Source: Mesorhizobium_G sp049840935 (GTDB lineage Bacteria; Pseudomonadota; Alphaproteobacteria; Rhizobiales; Rhizobiaceae). From it: a DNA stretch of 64,000 nucleotides. The stretch's first letter is position 1. Each line of letters starts with the position of its first letter. The notes under the pieces were generated by a model. That model did no database searches. It saw nothing but the letters and a program-made list of their open reading frames with translations, and was not told the origin of the DNA. Below are positions 56,101 to 63,073 of the stretch, piece after piece. Location: NCBI GenBank assembly GCA_049840935.1, contig JASGJA010000030.1:28523-92522 (forward strand), written 5' to 3'. Both the position numbers and the translations under genes were made by a program.

Positions 56101-56498
56101 TAGTCGTTCTGGACACGACCGACCCAAACCGCCCGCGTCCTCGTTCTGTGGCGCAAGCCGTTGGGCGTGTAGTTCGGGCGCGAGCAGTCAATCCACGGTT
56201 CATTGCAGGCCAGATGCGGCACGGGCTGCGCGGGGCAGCGGAGTTTGCTGAAACGGTAGACCGACTGGTCGCCTTTGCCGAAACCACGAATGCGATTTCC
56301 GGCGACCTGATAGGCGCGGTCCACGACGCCTATCTTGGCGACGAAACGGTGCGCGCATTCATTTTGCGTGAGAACCCCAAGGCCGCACGCGCAATCGCCA
56401 AGCGATTGGCTGATGCCAGACGGCGCGGCCTGTGGCGACCGCTCCGCAACGCAATTGACGATGAGCTTGCGGAACTGATTGCAGAGGCCGCCGAATGA
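53108..56498 (+). CDS. cobN: Cobaltochelatase subunit CobN, one frame break, in-frame palindrome insertion
   Basis: The large subunit of aerobic cobaltochelatase, which inserts Co2+ into hydrogenobyrinic acid a,c-diamide with CobST. The ATG at 53108 gives MHILATTSASLEDLIEPVDL. A break near 53210 (GACTTC for GACTC) joins this to the long frame. Core motifs: ILVRILGGYDWWRYGCDQLA, HAIVHVGAHGTLEWLPGKTV, KDGLHIYGRTDGEHAES and SPGTYGAGIEDQLARSDWED. Residues about 192-224 are a translated palindromic repeat, placed between YVPGRGILGEW and PVIPILFYRSMLLAAD, where homologues have a short loop. The repaired length of 1129 is shorter than the ~1270 of Pseudomonas denitrificans CobN, mainly around residue 700. 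Confidence 0.95.
53682..53780. repeat. 99-bp palindromic repeat (family B) inside cobN
   Basis: 37-bp arms starting ACCCCCACCCCTTACCCCTC are exact inverse complements of each other around a 25-base centre. The length of 99 bp adds 33 codons in frame with no stop, encoding TPTPYPSPQGGGE at one end and PSPLRGGVRGGG at the other. A second copy lies at 58329-58428. No target duplication was seen. The insert sits in a poorly conserved loop of CobN. Confidence 0.92.
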
Positions 56499-57685
56499 TG
56501 GTGGCCGCGCGCGACATAAATGTGCGCGGAGCCTGCCCCGCACTCGCCGCGCCGATGCAGACCGGCGACGGGTTGCTCGCCAGACTTAATCCAGTGCGCG
56601 AGGGATTGAGCGCCAACCAACTGATTGGACTCTGCGAATCCGCATCAAGACACGGTAACGGGATTATCGAGATAACCTCGCGCGGTAGCCTTCAAATACG
56701 CGGCCTGACTGAATTGTCCGCTCTGGTGCTGGCGGACGACATCAACCGGCTGGACATAGATGTGCGAACGGGCACGACTGTAACGACCAGCCCGCTCGCA
56801 GGCATCGACCCGGATGAGGCCGCTGATCCGCGCCCGCTTGCGCAAAGCATTCGGGATGGGATTGTGCGCCGGAGCCTGAATGGCAAGCTCGCGCCCAAAG
56901 TGTCCGTTATTGTCGATGGCGGTGGAGCGTGGGGCCTTGATGCATTGCAGGCCGATATTCGCTGCAAAGCGGACGGCGATTTATGGCGCATTACGATTGG
57001 CGGCAAATCGCGCACGCTGGGGCGTTTTGAGCAAGCGAGGGCGGCTGTGATTGTGCTGGAAACGCTGGAAGCCGTTGCTGCGCGCGGTCCAATGGCGCGA
57101 GCGCGTGACCTGAGCATCGGCGTTCTGGATGCCGAGGAATGTGCGGAGCAGAGGATTCCGCTAGGCCGCCTTGCGCTCAAGGATCGTGAGGCCGTGGCGG
57201 TTGCGCTGCCGTTTGGATCGGCGGAAGCTGCTGTTCTGGCTGAATTTGTGAGACAGGCGCAAGAGCTTGGCGTGGTGGAGTTTCGAGCCGCGCCGCCTCG
57301 CGCACTTGTCATGTTGCTGGAAGCGCCTAACACAGAACGAATTCTGAAAATCGCAGAAGAATTGGGCTTTGTGGTCGATCCACACAATCCGGCAATGCGG
57401 ATATTCGCGTGCCCCGGCAAACCGGCCTGCGCTTCGGGCACATTCAATACGCGCGAAACCGCGCGCCTCATTGCCCGGGAACTGCCCGAACTTTTCGTCG
57501 ACAACGCATTTTCGCTTCACGTTTCGGGCTGCGCGAAAGGCTGCGCGCATCCTTCTCCTGCCAAGGTTACGCTTGTTGGAGAGGGCGAAACGGTTGGAAT
57601 TGTCGTGGGTGGAACAGCCCGGAGCTTGCCTCAGGCTTACGCTCAACCTAATGCGCTGGTCGACGCGCTGAAGGGAATCGGATGA
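56495..57685 (+). CDS. cobG: Precorrin-3B synthase CobG
   Basis: The oxygen-dependent enzyme that hydroxylates precorrin-3A and forms the ring-contraction lactone; it marks the aerobic pathway. 396 residues, nitrite/sulfite-reductase-like fold with two ferredoxin-like halves. The N-terminal half has RGACPALAAPMQTGDGLLAR and EITSRGSLQIRGL. The C-terminal cluster site reads ACPGKPACASGTFNTRETA and LHVSGCAKGCAHPSPAKVTL, with four cysteines for [4Fe-4S]. ATG at 56495 or 56498; the cobN stop overlaps. Confidence 0.95.
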   Translation: MMVAARDINVRGACPALAAPMQTGDGLLARLNPVREGLSANQLIGLCESASRHGNGIIEITSRGSLQIRGLTELSALVLADDINRLDIDVRTGTTVTTSPLAGIDPDEAADPRPLAQSIRDGIVRRSLNGKLAPKVSVIVDGGGAWGLDALQADIRCKADGDLWRITIGGKSRTLGRFEQARAAVIVLETLEAVAARGPMARARDLSIGVLDAEECAEQRIPLGRLALKDREAVAVALPFGSAEAAVLAEFVRQAQELGVVEFRAAPPRALVMLLEAPNTERILKIAEELGFVVDPHNPAMRIFACPGKPACASGTFNTRETARLIARELPELFVDNAFSLHVSGCAKGCAHPSPAKVTLVGEGETVGIVVGGTARSLPQAYAQPNALVDALKGIG

Positions 57686-58314
57686 TCGAATACGACTATA
57701 TTCGCGACGGGACGGCGATCTATGAGCGCTCCTTCGCAATCATTCGCGCCGAGGCTGACCTCTCGCGCTTCGACGCGGACGAAGCCGATGTGGCTATCCG
57801 CATGATTCATGCCTGCGGACAGGTGGAAGCTGCACGGCATTTTGTTTTCTCGCCGGGTTTTGTCGGGGCCGCGCGGACGGCGCTAAAGGGCGGTGCGCCG
57901 ATCCTGTGCGATGCGGAAATGGTGGCGCGCGGTGTGACGCAAGCGCGCTTACCCGCAAACAATGAGGTGGTTTGTACGCTGCGCGACCCGCGCACGGCGT
58001 CTCTTGCGGCAGAGATTGGAAATACGCGCTCGGCTGCGGCGATTGATCTGTGGGGCGAGCGGATGGCTGGCGCTGTCATCGCCATCGGTAACGCGCCGAC
58101 CGCGCTGTTCTATTTGCTGGAAAAGCTGCGCGACGGCGCGCCGAAACCGGCGGCGATACTCGGCATGCCGGTGGGGTTTGTGGGCGCCGCAGAATCCAAG
58201 GACGCGCTGGCGGAAAATTCCTATGGCGTGCCATTTGCGATTGTTCGCGGACGCTTGGGCGGCAGCGCGATGACGGCAGCCGCGCTCAATTCATTAGCGA
58301 GGCCGGGGCTGTGA
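57682..58314 (+). CDS. cobH: Precorrin-8X methylmutase CobH
   Basis: Moves the C11 methyl group to C12 to make hydrogenobyrinate. 210 residues. The catalytic histidine lies in VAIRMIHACGQVEAARHFVF; further motifs are PILCDAEMVARGVTQARLP, RSAAAIDLWGERMAGAVIAI and GNAPTALFYLLEKL. It overlaps cobG by 4 bases. A palindromic repeat follows directly after the stop. Confidence 0.96.
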   Translation: MIEYDYIRDGTAIYERSFAIIRAEADLSRFDADEADVAIRMIHACGQVEAARHFVFSPGFVGAARTALKGGAPILCDAEMVARGVTQARLPANNEVVCTLRDPRTASLAAEIGNTRSAAAIDLWGERMAGAVIAIGNAPTALFYLLEKLRDGAPKPAAILGMPVGFVGAAESKDALAENSYGVPFAIVRGRLGGSAMTAAALNSLARPGL

Positions 58315-58328
58315 TTGATCCGACTATG

Positions 58329-58428
58329 ACCCCCACCCCTTACCCCTCCCCTCAAGGGGGAGGGGGAGAGAAACGCCGAGTTTTCAATTTTCCCCTCCCC
58401 CATGAGGGGAGGGGTAAGGGGTGGGGGT
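58329..58428. repeat. 100-bp palindromic repeat (family B) between cobH and cobI
   Basis: Its outer arms start ACCCCCACCCCTTACCCCTC and end in the inverse complement, as in the cobN copy; the centre differs (GAGAAACGCCGAGTTTTCAA). It fills most of the 163-bp gap between cobH and cobI. As a long GC-rich stem in the mRNA it could slow RNA decay or partly end transcription within the operon. Confidence 0.92.
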
Positions 58429-58477
58429 CGCAATTTGCCCGTGTTCACCACACCTTCGATCCACGAGGTGTTCCCGC

Positions 58478-59230
58478 GTGATTGCCCGACACAACACAGG
58501 CCGGCTGATCGGCGTTGGCACGGGTCCGGGCGACCCGGAATTGCTGACCGTGAAAGCAGTTCGCGCCATCGAGCAGGCCGATGTGCTGGCCTATTTCGCG
58601 AAGCGCGGCACAACCGGCAATGCACGCGCGATTGTGCAAGCGCATATACGCGACGGCATGGAAGAATTGCCGCTACACTATCCGGTCACGACTGAGATCG
58701 AAAAAGACGACGACAGCTACAAATCGCAAATTCTGGGCTTTTATGAAGTCTCGGCGGAGAAGGTGGCGGAGCATTTGAGCGCGGGCAAGACGGTCGCGAT
58801 TCTCTCCGAAGGCGACCCGCTGTTTTATGGCTCCTATATGCATCTGCATGTGCGACTTGCACCGCGCTTTCCTGCGGAAGTGATCGCGGGCGTGACGGCC
58901 ATGTCCGGTTGCTGGTCGCAGGTTGGGTTGCCACTGGTTCAGGGGGACGAAATCCTGACCGTGCTGCCGGGTACGTTGAACGAAGTGGAACTCGCGCGCC
59001 GTCTTGCGGATACGGATGCGGCGGTCATTATGAAGGTTGGGCGCAACCTTCCGAAGATTCGTCGCGCACTGAACGCGACCGGGAAGCTGAACGCAGCGGT
59101 CTATGTCGAGCGCGGCACGATGCAGAATACGGCGAGCACATTGCTTGCGGAAAAGCCCGACGACGAAGCGCCCTATTTCGCTATCGTTCTGGTGCCGGGC
59201 TGGCCCGGCAGACCGGAAGCGGCGTTATGA
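58478..59230 (+). CDS. cobI: Precorrin-2 C20-methyltransferase CobI
   Basis: A SAM-dependent tetrapyrrole methylase. The GTG at 58478 is preferred as start (MIARHNTGRLIGVGTGPGDP); the only in-frame ATG upstream (58421) is inside the palindromic repeat. Motifs: GVGTGPGDPELLTVKAVRAI, VAILSEGDPLFYGSYMHLH, VIAGVTAMSGCWSQVGLPLV and AAVYVERGTMQNTASTLL. About 250 residues, normal. It overlaps cobJ by 4 bases. Confidence 0.94.
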   Translation: MIARHNTGRLIGVGTGPGDPELLTVKAVRAIEQADVLAYFAKRGTTGNARAIVQAHIRDGMEELPLHYPVTTEIEKDDDSYKSQILGFYEVSAEKVAEHLSAGKTVAILSEGDPLFYGSYMHLHVRLAPRFPAEVIAGVTAMSGCWSQVGLPLVQGDEILTVLPGTLNEVELARRLADTDAAVIMKVGRNLPKIRRALNATGKLNAAVYVERGTMQNTASTLLAEKPDDEAPYFAIVLVPGWPGRPEAAL

Positions 59231-59988
59231 GCGGAAAACTCTATGTCATTGGTCTGGGGCCGGGATCGGACAAGCAGATAACGCCGCAAGCGATGGACGC
59301 CATTGCGGCTTCAACGCATTTCTATGGCTACAAACCTTATGTGAGCCGCCTGAAACTGCGTGCAGATCAGGTAGCGGTGGCATCCGACAATCGCGAGGAA
59401 TTGGCGCGAGCGAAGGACGCACTGGACCGGGCTGCGACCGGTGCGACAGTCGCCATCGTTTCGGGCGGCGATCCCGGCGTTTTTGCCATGGCAGCGGCGG
59501 TGTGCGAAGCGATTGAAGAAGGCGTGGATCAATGGCGCGACGTCGATCTGGAGATCATTCCGGGCGTTACCGCCATGCTGGCGGTAGCGGCACGAATGGG
59601 CGCGCCGCTTGGTCATGATTTCTGCGCGGTGAACCTTTCCGACAATCTCAAGCCGTGGGACGTTATCGAAACGCGGCTAGTGGCGGCAGCGAGCGCGGGC
59701 TTTGTGATCGCGCTCTACAACCCGATCAGCAAATCGCGGCAATGGCAGCTTGGCCGCGCCTTCGATGCCGTTTCGGCGGTGTTGCCGCCGGAAACGCCGG
59801 TTATATTCGGGCGCGCGGCGGGTCGTAATGACGAGGCAATGGGCGTGCAATTGCTCTGCGACGCCAAGGCGGAAGATGCCGACATGGCGACCTGCGTGAT
59901 TATCGGATCAGCGGCGACGCGGATTGTGGAGCGTGGCGACAAGCCCGCGCTGGTCTATTCGCCGCGCTCCTTGAGGTCGCACTCGTGA
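59227..59988 (+). CDS. cobJ: Precorrin-3B C17-methyltransferase CobJ
   Basis: Methylates C17 with ring contraction. 253 residues. Motifs: LYVIGLGPGSDKQITPQAMD, VAIVSGGDPGVFAMAAAVCE, IIPGVTAMLAVAARMGAPLG, HDFCAVNLSDNLKPWDVIET and FVIALYNPISKSRQWQLGRA. Its last 34 bases overlap the end of cobK on the opposite strand. Confidence 0.96.
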   Translation: MSGKLYVIGLGPGSDKQITPQAMDAIAASTHFYGYKPYVSRLKLRADQVAVASDNREELARAKDALDRAATGATVAIVSGGDPGVFAMAAAVCEAIEEGVDQWRDVDLEIIPGVTAMLAVAARMGAPLGHDFCAVNLSDNLKPWDVIETRLVAAASAGFVIALYNPISKSRQWQLGRAFDAVSAVLPPETPVIFGRAAGRNDEAMGVQLLCDAKAEDADMATCVIIGSAATRIVERGDKPALVYSPRSLRSHS

Positions 59989-60720
59989 AGCGTCAATCGG
60001 ATCAACGCCTCGACGCTGTCCGAGCCCGGCACCTCCGGCAGGAGCGGACGGCGGAACATGATGACCCCAATGCCGAGCGCGCGTGCGGCTTCAATCTTGG
60101 CGTAGGTCGCGCTGCCACCGCTGTTTTTGCACACGATGATTTCGATGCCGTGAGCTTGCAGCATGGCACGCTCGGCGTCTCGGTCAAAAGGACCGCGTGC
60201 GAGGATGTAGGTCGCATTTGGCACCGCCAACGGCGGCTCGACAGCGTCGACGCTGCGAACCAGATAGCTGTGCTGCGGGGCTTGCTCGAAGGGCAAAAGC
60301 TCCTGACGACCGAGCGCGAGAAACACGCGGCGCGGTGCGCTGCCCAAGGCAGTAACGGCACCAATCGAATTCGTCAACCATCGTCCAGCGGTCGCCGGAA
60401 ACCGGCTCCCAGCCGGGTCGTCGCAACGCCAGCAATGGTACGCCGGAGAGCGTCGCGGCCTCCGCCGCGTTAGTGGAAATTCGCGCGGCGTAAGGGTGCG
60501 TGGCGTCTATCAGCAGATCAATGCGATGTTCGCGCAGATAGGCAGCAAGACCTTCCGGCCCGCCAAAGCCGCCCATCCGTGTAGGTACACCCTGCGCGAC
60601 GGGACGCTCGGTGCGGCCAGCGAGCGAAAGCGTAACGGCCAACGCTTCATGCGCGGCAAGCCTGCCGGCCAGTTGACGGGCTTCGGTCGTGCCGCCGAGT
60701 ATGAGAACGGATTTGCGCAT
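59955..60720 (-). CDS. cobK: Precorrin-6A reductase CobK, one frame break
   Basis: An NADPH-dependent reductase of precorrin-6A. The ATG at 60720 gives MRKSVLILGGTTEARQLAGR, then LLIDATHPYAARISTNAAEA and LALRRPGWEPVSGDRWTMVD. The frame is lost at 60370, where GAATTC should be GAATC; SIGAVTALGSAPRRVFLALG and QELLPFEQAPQHSYLVRSVD continue to ICVKNSGG-like IIVCKNSGGSATYAKIEAAR. The repaired product has 254 residues. It is the only leftward gene within this part of the operon. Its start codon overlaps the divergent cobL start (CATG). Confidence 0.93.
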
Positions 60721-61930
60721 GACGTCCGTTGAAAAATGGCTGACCATTGTGGGCATTGGTGAGGACGGCATAGCCGGTCTGGGCGACGAGGCCAAGCTGG
60801 CGATTGCGAACGCAAGCTATGTGTTCGGCGGCGCGCGGCATCTCGAACTGGCGCGGGCGACCATCGCAGGAAAAGCCGAACAATGGCCGGTGCCGTTTGC
60901 AATCGAGCCAGTTCTGGCGCTGCGGGGTCAATCGGTCTGCGTGCTGGCATCCGGCGATCCGTTTTTCTACGGCGCAGGTGTGGCGCTTGCCAGACGGATT
61001 CCCACATCGGAAATTCGTTGCATCCCCGCGCCTTCCGCGTTCAGTCTCGCGGCGTCACGACTGGGCTGGCCTTTGCAGAACGTGGAGTGCGTTTCGCTGC
61101 ATGGCCGCTCGATCAACCTTATCCGTCCGTTGCTGCATCCACGCCGTCGCATTTTGGCGCTGACCTCGGATGGAGCCGCGCCGAGCGAAATTGCAGCGCT
61201 GATCGCCTCGCTTGGATTTGGGGAATCGCGGATTTCCATACTTGAGGCTTTGGGCGGCTCCGCCGAGCGGATACGCTGGACCACCGCGACGGCTTTCGAT
61301 GTCGAAAACATAAGCCCACTCAATGTATTAGCCATCGAAGTTGAATCAAACTCGGAAGCGCGGATCATTTCGCTGGCCAGCGGCCTGCCTGATGCGCTTT
61401 TCGATACAGACGGCCAATTGACCAAGAGCGAAATCCGCGCCGTCACGCTTTCCGGCCTAGCACCCCGGCGCGGCGAGTTGCTTTGGGATGTGGGCGCGGG
61501 GTCCGGCTCGATTGCAATCGAATGGATGCTGGCCGACACCTCCATGCGCGCAATCGCAATAGAGGCAGATAAGACGCGTGCCGCGCGTATCACCGCGAAT
61601 GCCAATACGTGCGGCGTGCCCGGACTGAAATTGATCGAAGGCATAGCGCCGGAAGCCCTCGCGAACCTCGAAACGCCGGACGCGATTTTCGTCGGCGGCG
61701 GCGGGTCCGATCCGGGCGTCATTCCCGCCTGCATCAAGGGGCTGAAATCCGGCGGCAGACTGGCGGCAAATGCGGTGACGCTGGAAATGGAAGCGCTGTT
61801 GCTGGACCATCACGCGCGACTTGGCGGCGAACTGATCCGCATTGCGATAAGTCGCGCGCAGCCGGTGGGCTCCATGTCGGGCTGGCGTTCTGCAATGCCG
61901 GTGACGCAATGGCGCTGGAGGAAGCCATGA
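60719..61930 (+). CDS. cobL: Precorrin-6Y C5,15-methyltransferase (decarboxylating) CobL
   Basis: About 403 residues from the ATG at 60719. The N-terminal CbiE-like half has WLTIVGIGEDGIAGLGDEAK and VCVLASGDPFFYGAGVALAR. The C-terminal CbiT-like half has the SAM motif LLWDVGAGSGSIAIEWMLAD and PDAIFVGGGGSDPGVIPAC, with LAANAVTLEMEALLLDHHAR. It methylates C5 and C15 and removes the acetate carboxyl at C12. The stop overlaps cobE (ATGA). Confidence 0.96.
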   Translation: MTSVEKWLTIVGIGEDGIAGLGDEAKLAIANASYVFGGARHLELARATIAGKAEQWPVPFAIEPVLALRGQSVCVLASGDPFFYGAGVALARRIPTSEIRCIPAPSAFSLAASRLGWPLQNVECVSLHGRSINLIRPLLHPRRRILALTSDGAAPSEIAALIASLGFGESRISILEALGGSAERIRWTTATAFDVENISPLNVLAIEVESNSEARIISLASGLPDALFDTDGQLTKSEIRAVTLSGLAPRRGELLWDVGAGSGSIAIEWMLADTSMRAIAIEADKTRAARITANANTCGVPGLKLIEGIAPEALANLETPDAIFVGGGGSDPGVIPACIKGLKSGGRLAANAVTLEMEALLLDHHARLGGELIRIAISRAQPVGSMSGWRSAMPVTQWRWRKP

Positions 61931-62313
61931 TAGTTGCGGGAATCGGTTGCCGCAAAGGACTCACCGCGCAGGCCATTATGCGCGCGATCGGTCAGGCGCT
62001 CGCCCAACATGGGCTGACCGCCACCGCGATCGATCGCATAGCAACGGGGGAAATGAAAAAATCCGAACCCGGAATCCTGCTTTCGGCGCAAGAATTGAAC
62101 GTTCCGCTGCAAATCGTTGGTGACGACGCCTTGCGAAGCGTGTCCGCCCGATGCCTGACGCACTCCCAGAAATCTGTCGATGTGACGGGTGCGGCATCGC
62201 TTTCGGAAGCAGCAGCACTTGCAGTCGCCGGGGCTGGCGCACGCTTGCTCGGTCCACGTTTCGTGCAAGATGGCGTGACTTGCGCGCTCGCCAAATCGGA
62301 AAACGACGCATGA
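61927..62313 (+). CDS. cobE: Cobalamin biosynthesis protein CobE (CbiG C-terminal-like)
   Basis: 128 residues from the ATG at 61927 (MIVAGIGCRKGLTAQAIMRA). It corresponds to the C-terminal domain of CbiG; SEPGILLSAQELNVPLQIVG and SVDVTGAASLSEAAALAVAG are typical. CobE is needed in the aerobic pathway but its exact role is unsettled; binding of pathway intermediates has been suggested. Coupled to cobL upstream and cobM downstream by 4-base overlaps. Confidence 0.9.
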   Translation: MIVAGIGCRKGLTAQAIMRAIGQALAQHGLTATAIDRIATGEMKKSEPGILLSAQELNVPLQIVGDDALRSVSARCLTHSQKSVDVTGAASLSEAAALAVAGAGARLLGPRFVQDGVTCALAKSENDA

Positions 62314-63071
62314 CGGTTCACTTCATAGGAGCCGGACCGGGCGCGGCTGATCTCATTACGGTTCGCGGACGCGATCTACTCCCCGCCTGCCCCGTTTGCC
62401 TTTACGCGGGCTCAATCGTTTCGCCCGAACTGCTGAATTATTGCCCTGCCGATGCGCGGTTGGTCGACACGGCGCCGCTCTCGCTTGACGAGATTGAAAC
62501 CGAATACAAACGCGCGTTTGAGGCGGGACAAGACGTTGCCCGGCTGCACTCCGGTGATCTTTCCGTATGGAGTGCTGTGGCCGAGCAAATCCGGCGGCTT
62601 GAGCGGCTTGGGATTCCTTATACGCTGACACCCGGCGTGCCTTCCTTCGCGGCTGCGGCTGCGGCGCTGAAGCGCGAGCTCACCATACCGGAAGTAGCGC
62701 AAAGCCTTGTACTGACTCGCGTTTCGGGGCGTGCATCAAAAATGCCGGAAAGCGAGACGTTGGAAGCATTTGGCGCGACTGGTGCCACGCTTGCGATCCA
62801 CCTAGCCATTCATGAGGCCGAACAGATTGCCGCGCGGCTGATGCCGCTTTACGGCGCGGATTGCCCGGTAGCAGTGGTGTTTCGCGCCTCGTGGCCGGAT
62901 GAACGCATTATCCGTACGACGCTTGGAGGGCTGACTGCGGACCTCTCGCGCAATCCGATTGAGCGCACCGCGATCATCTTCGTCGGGCGTTCACTCGGCG
63001 CAGAGGATTTTAAGGAGTCGTCGCTCTACGACGCCTATTATCAAAGGCGTTTTCGCGGGAGGGGCGAATGA
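62310..63071 (+). CDS. cobM: Precorrin-4 C11-methyltransferase CobM
   Basis: 253 residues. Motifs: VHFIGAGPGAADLITVRGRD, CPVCLYAGSIVSPELLNYCP, VARLHSGDLSVWSAVAEQIR, LTPGVPSFAAAAAALKRELT and VVFRASWPDERIIRTTLGGL. It makes precorrin-5 from precorrin-4. It is the last + strand gene of the block and ends 2 bp before the end of the opposing cbiD gene. Confidence 0.96.
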   Translation: MTVHFIGAGPGAADLITVRGRDLLPACPVCLYAGSIVSPELLNYCPADARLVDTAPLSLDEIETEYKRAFEAGQDVARLHSGDLSVWSAVAEQIRRLERLGIPYTLTPGVPSFAAAAAALKRELTIPEVAQSLVLTRVSGRASKMPESETLEAFGATGATLAIHLAIHEAEQIAARLMPLYGADCPVAVVFRASWPDERIIRTTLGGLTADLSRNPIERTAIIFVGRSLGAEDFKESSLYDAYYQRRFRGRGE

Positions 63072-63073
63072 TT

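Noticed and set aside
60689..60719. Upstream ATG for cobL (60689)
   Set aside because: The extra ten residues lie wholly within antisense of cobK and lack family similarity; MTSVEKWLTIVGIG at 60719 is the natural start.
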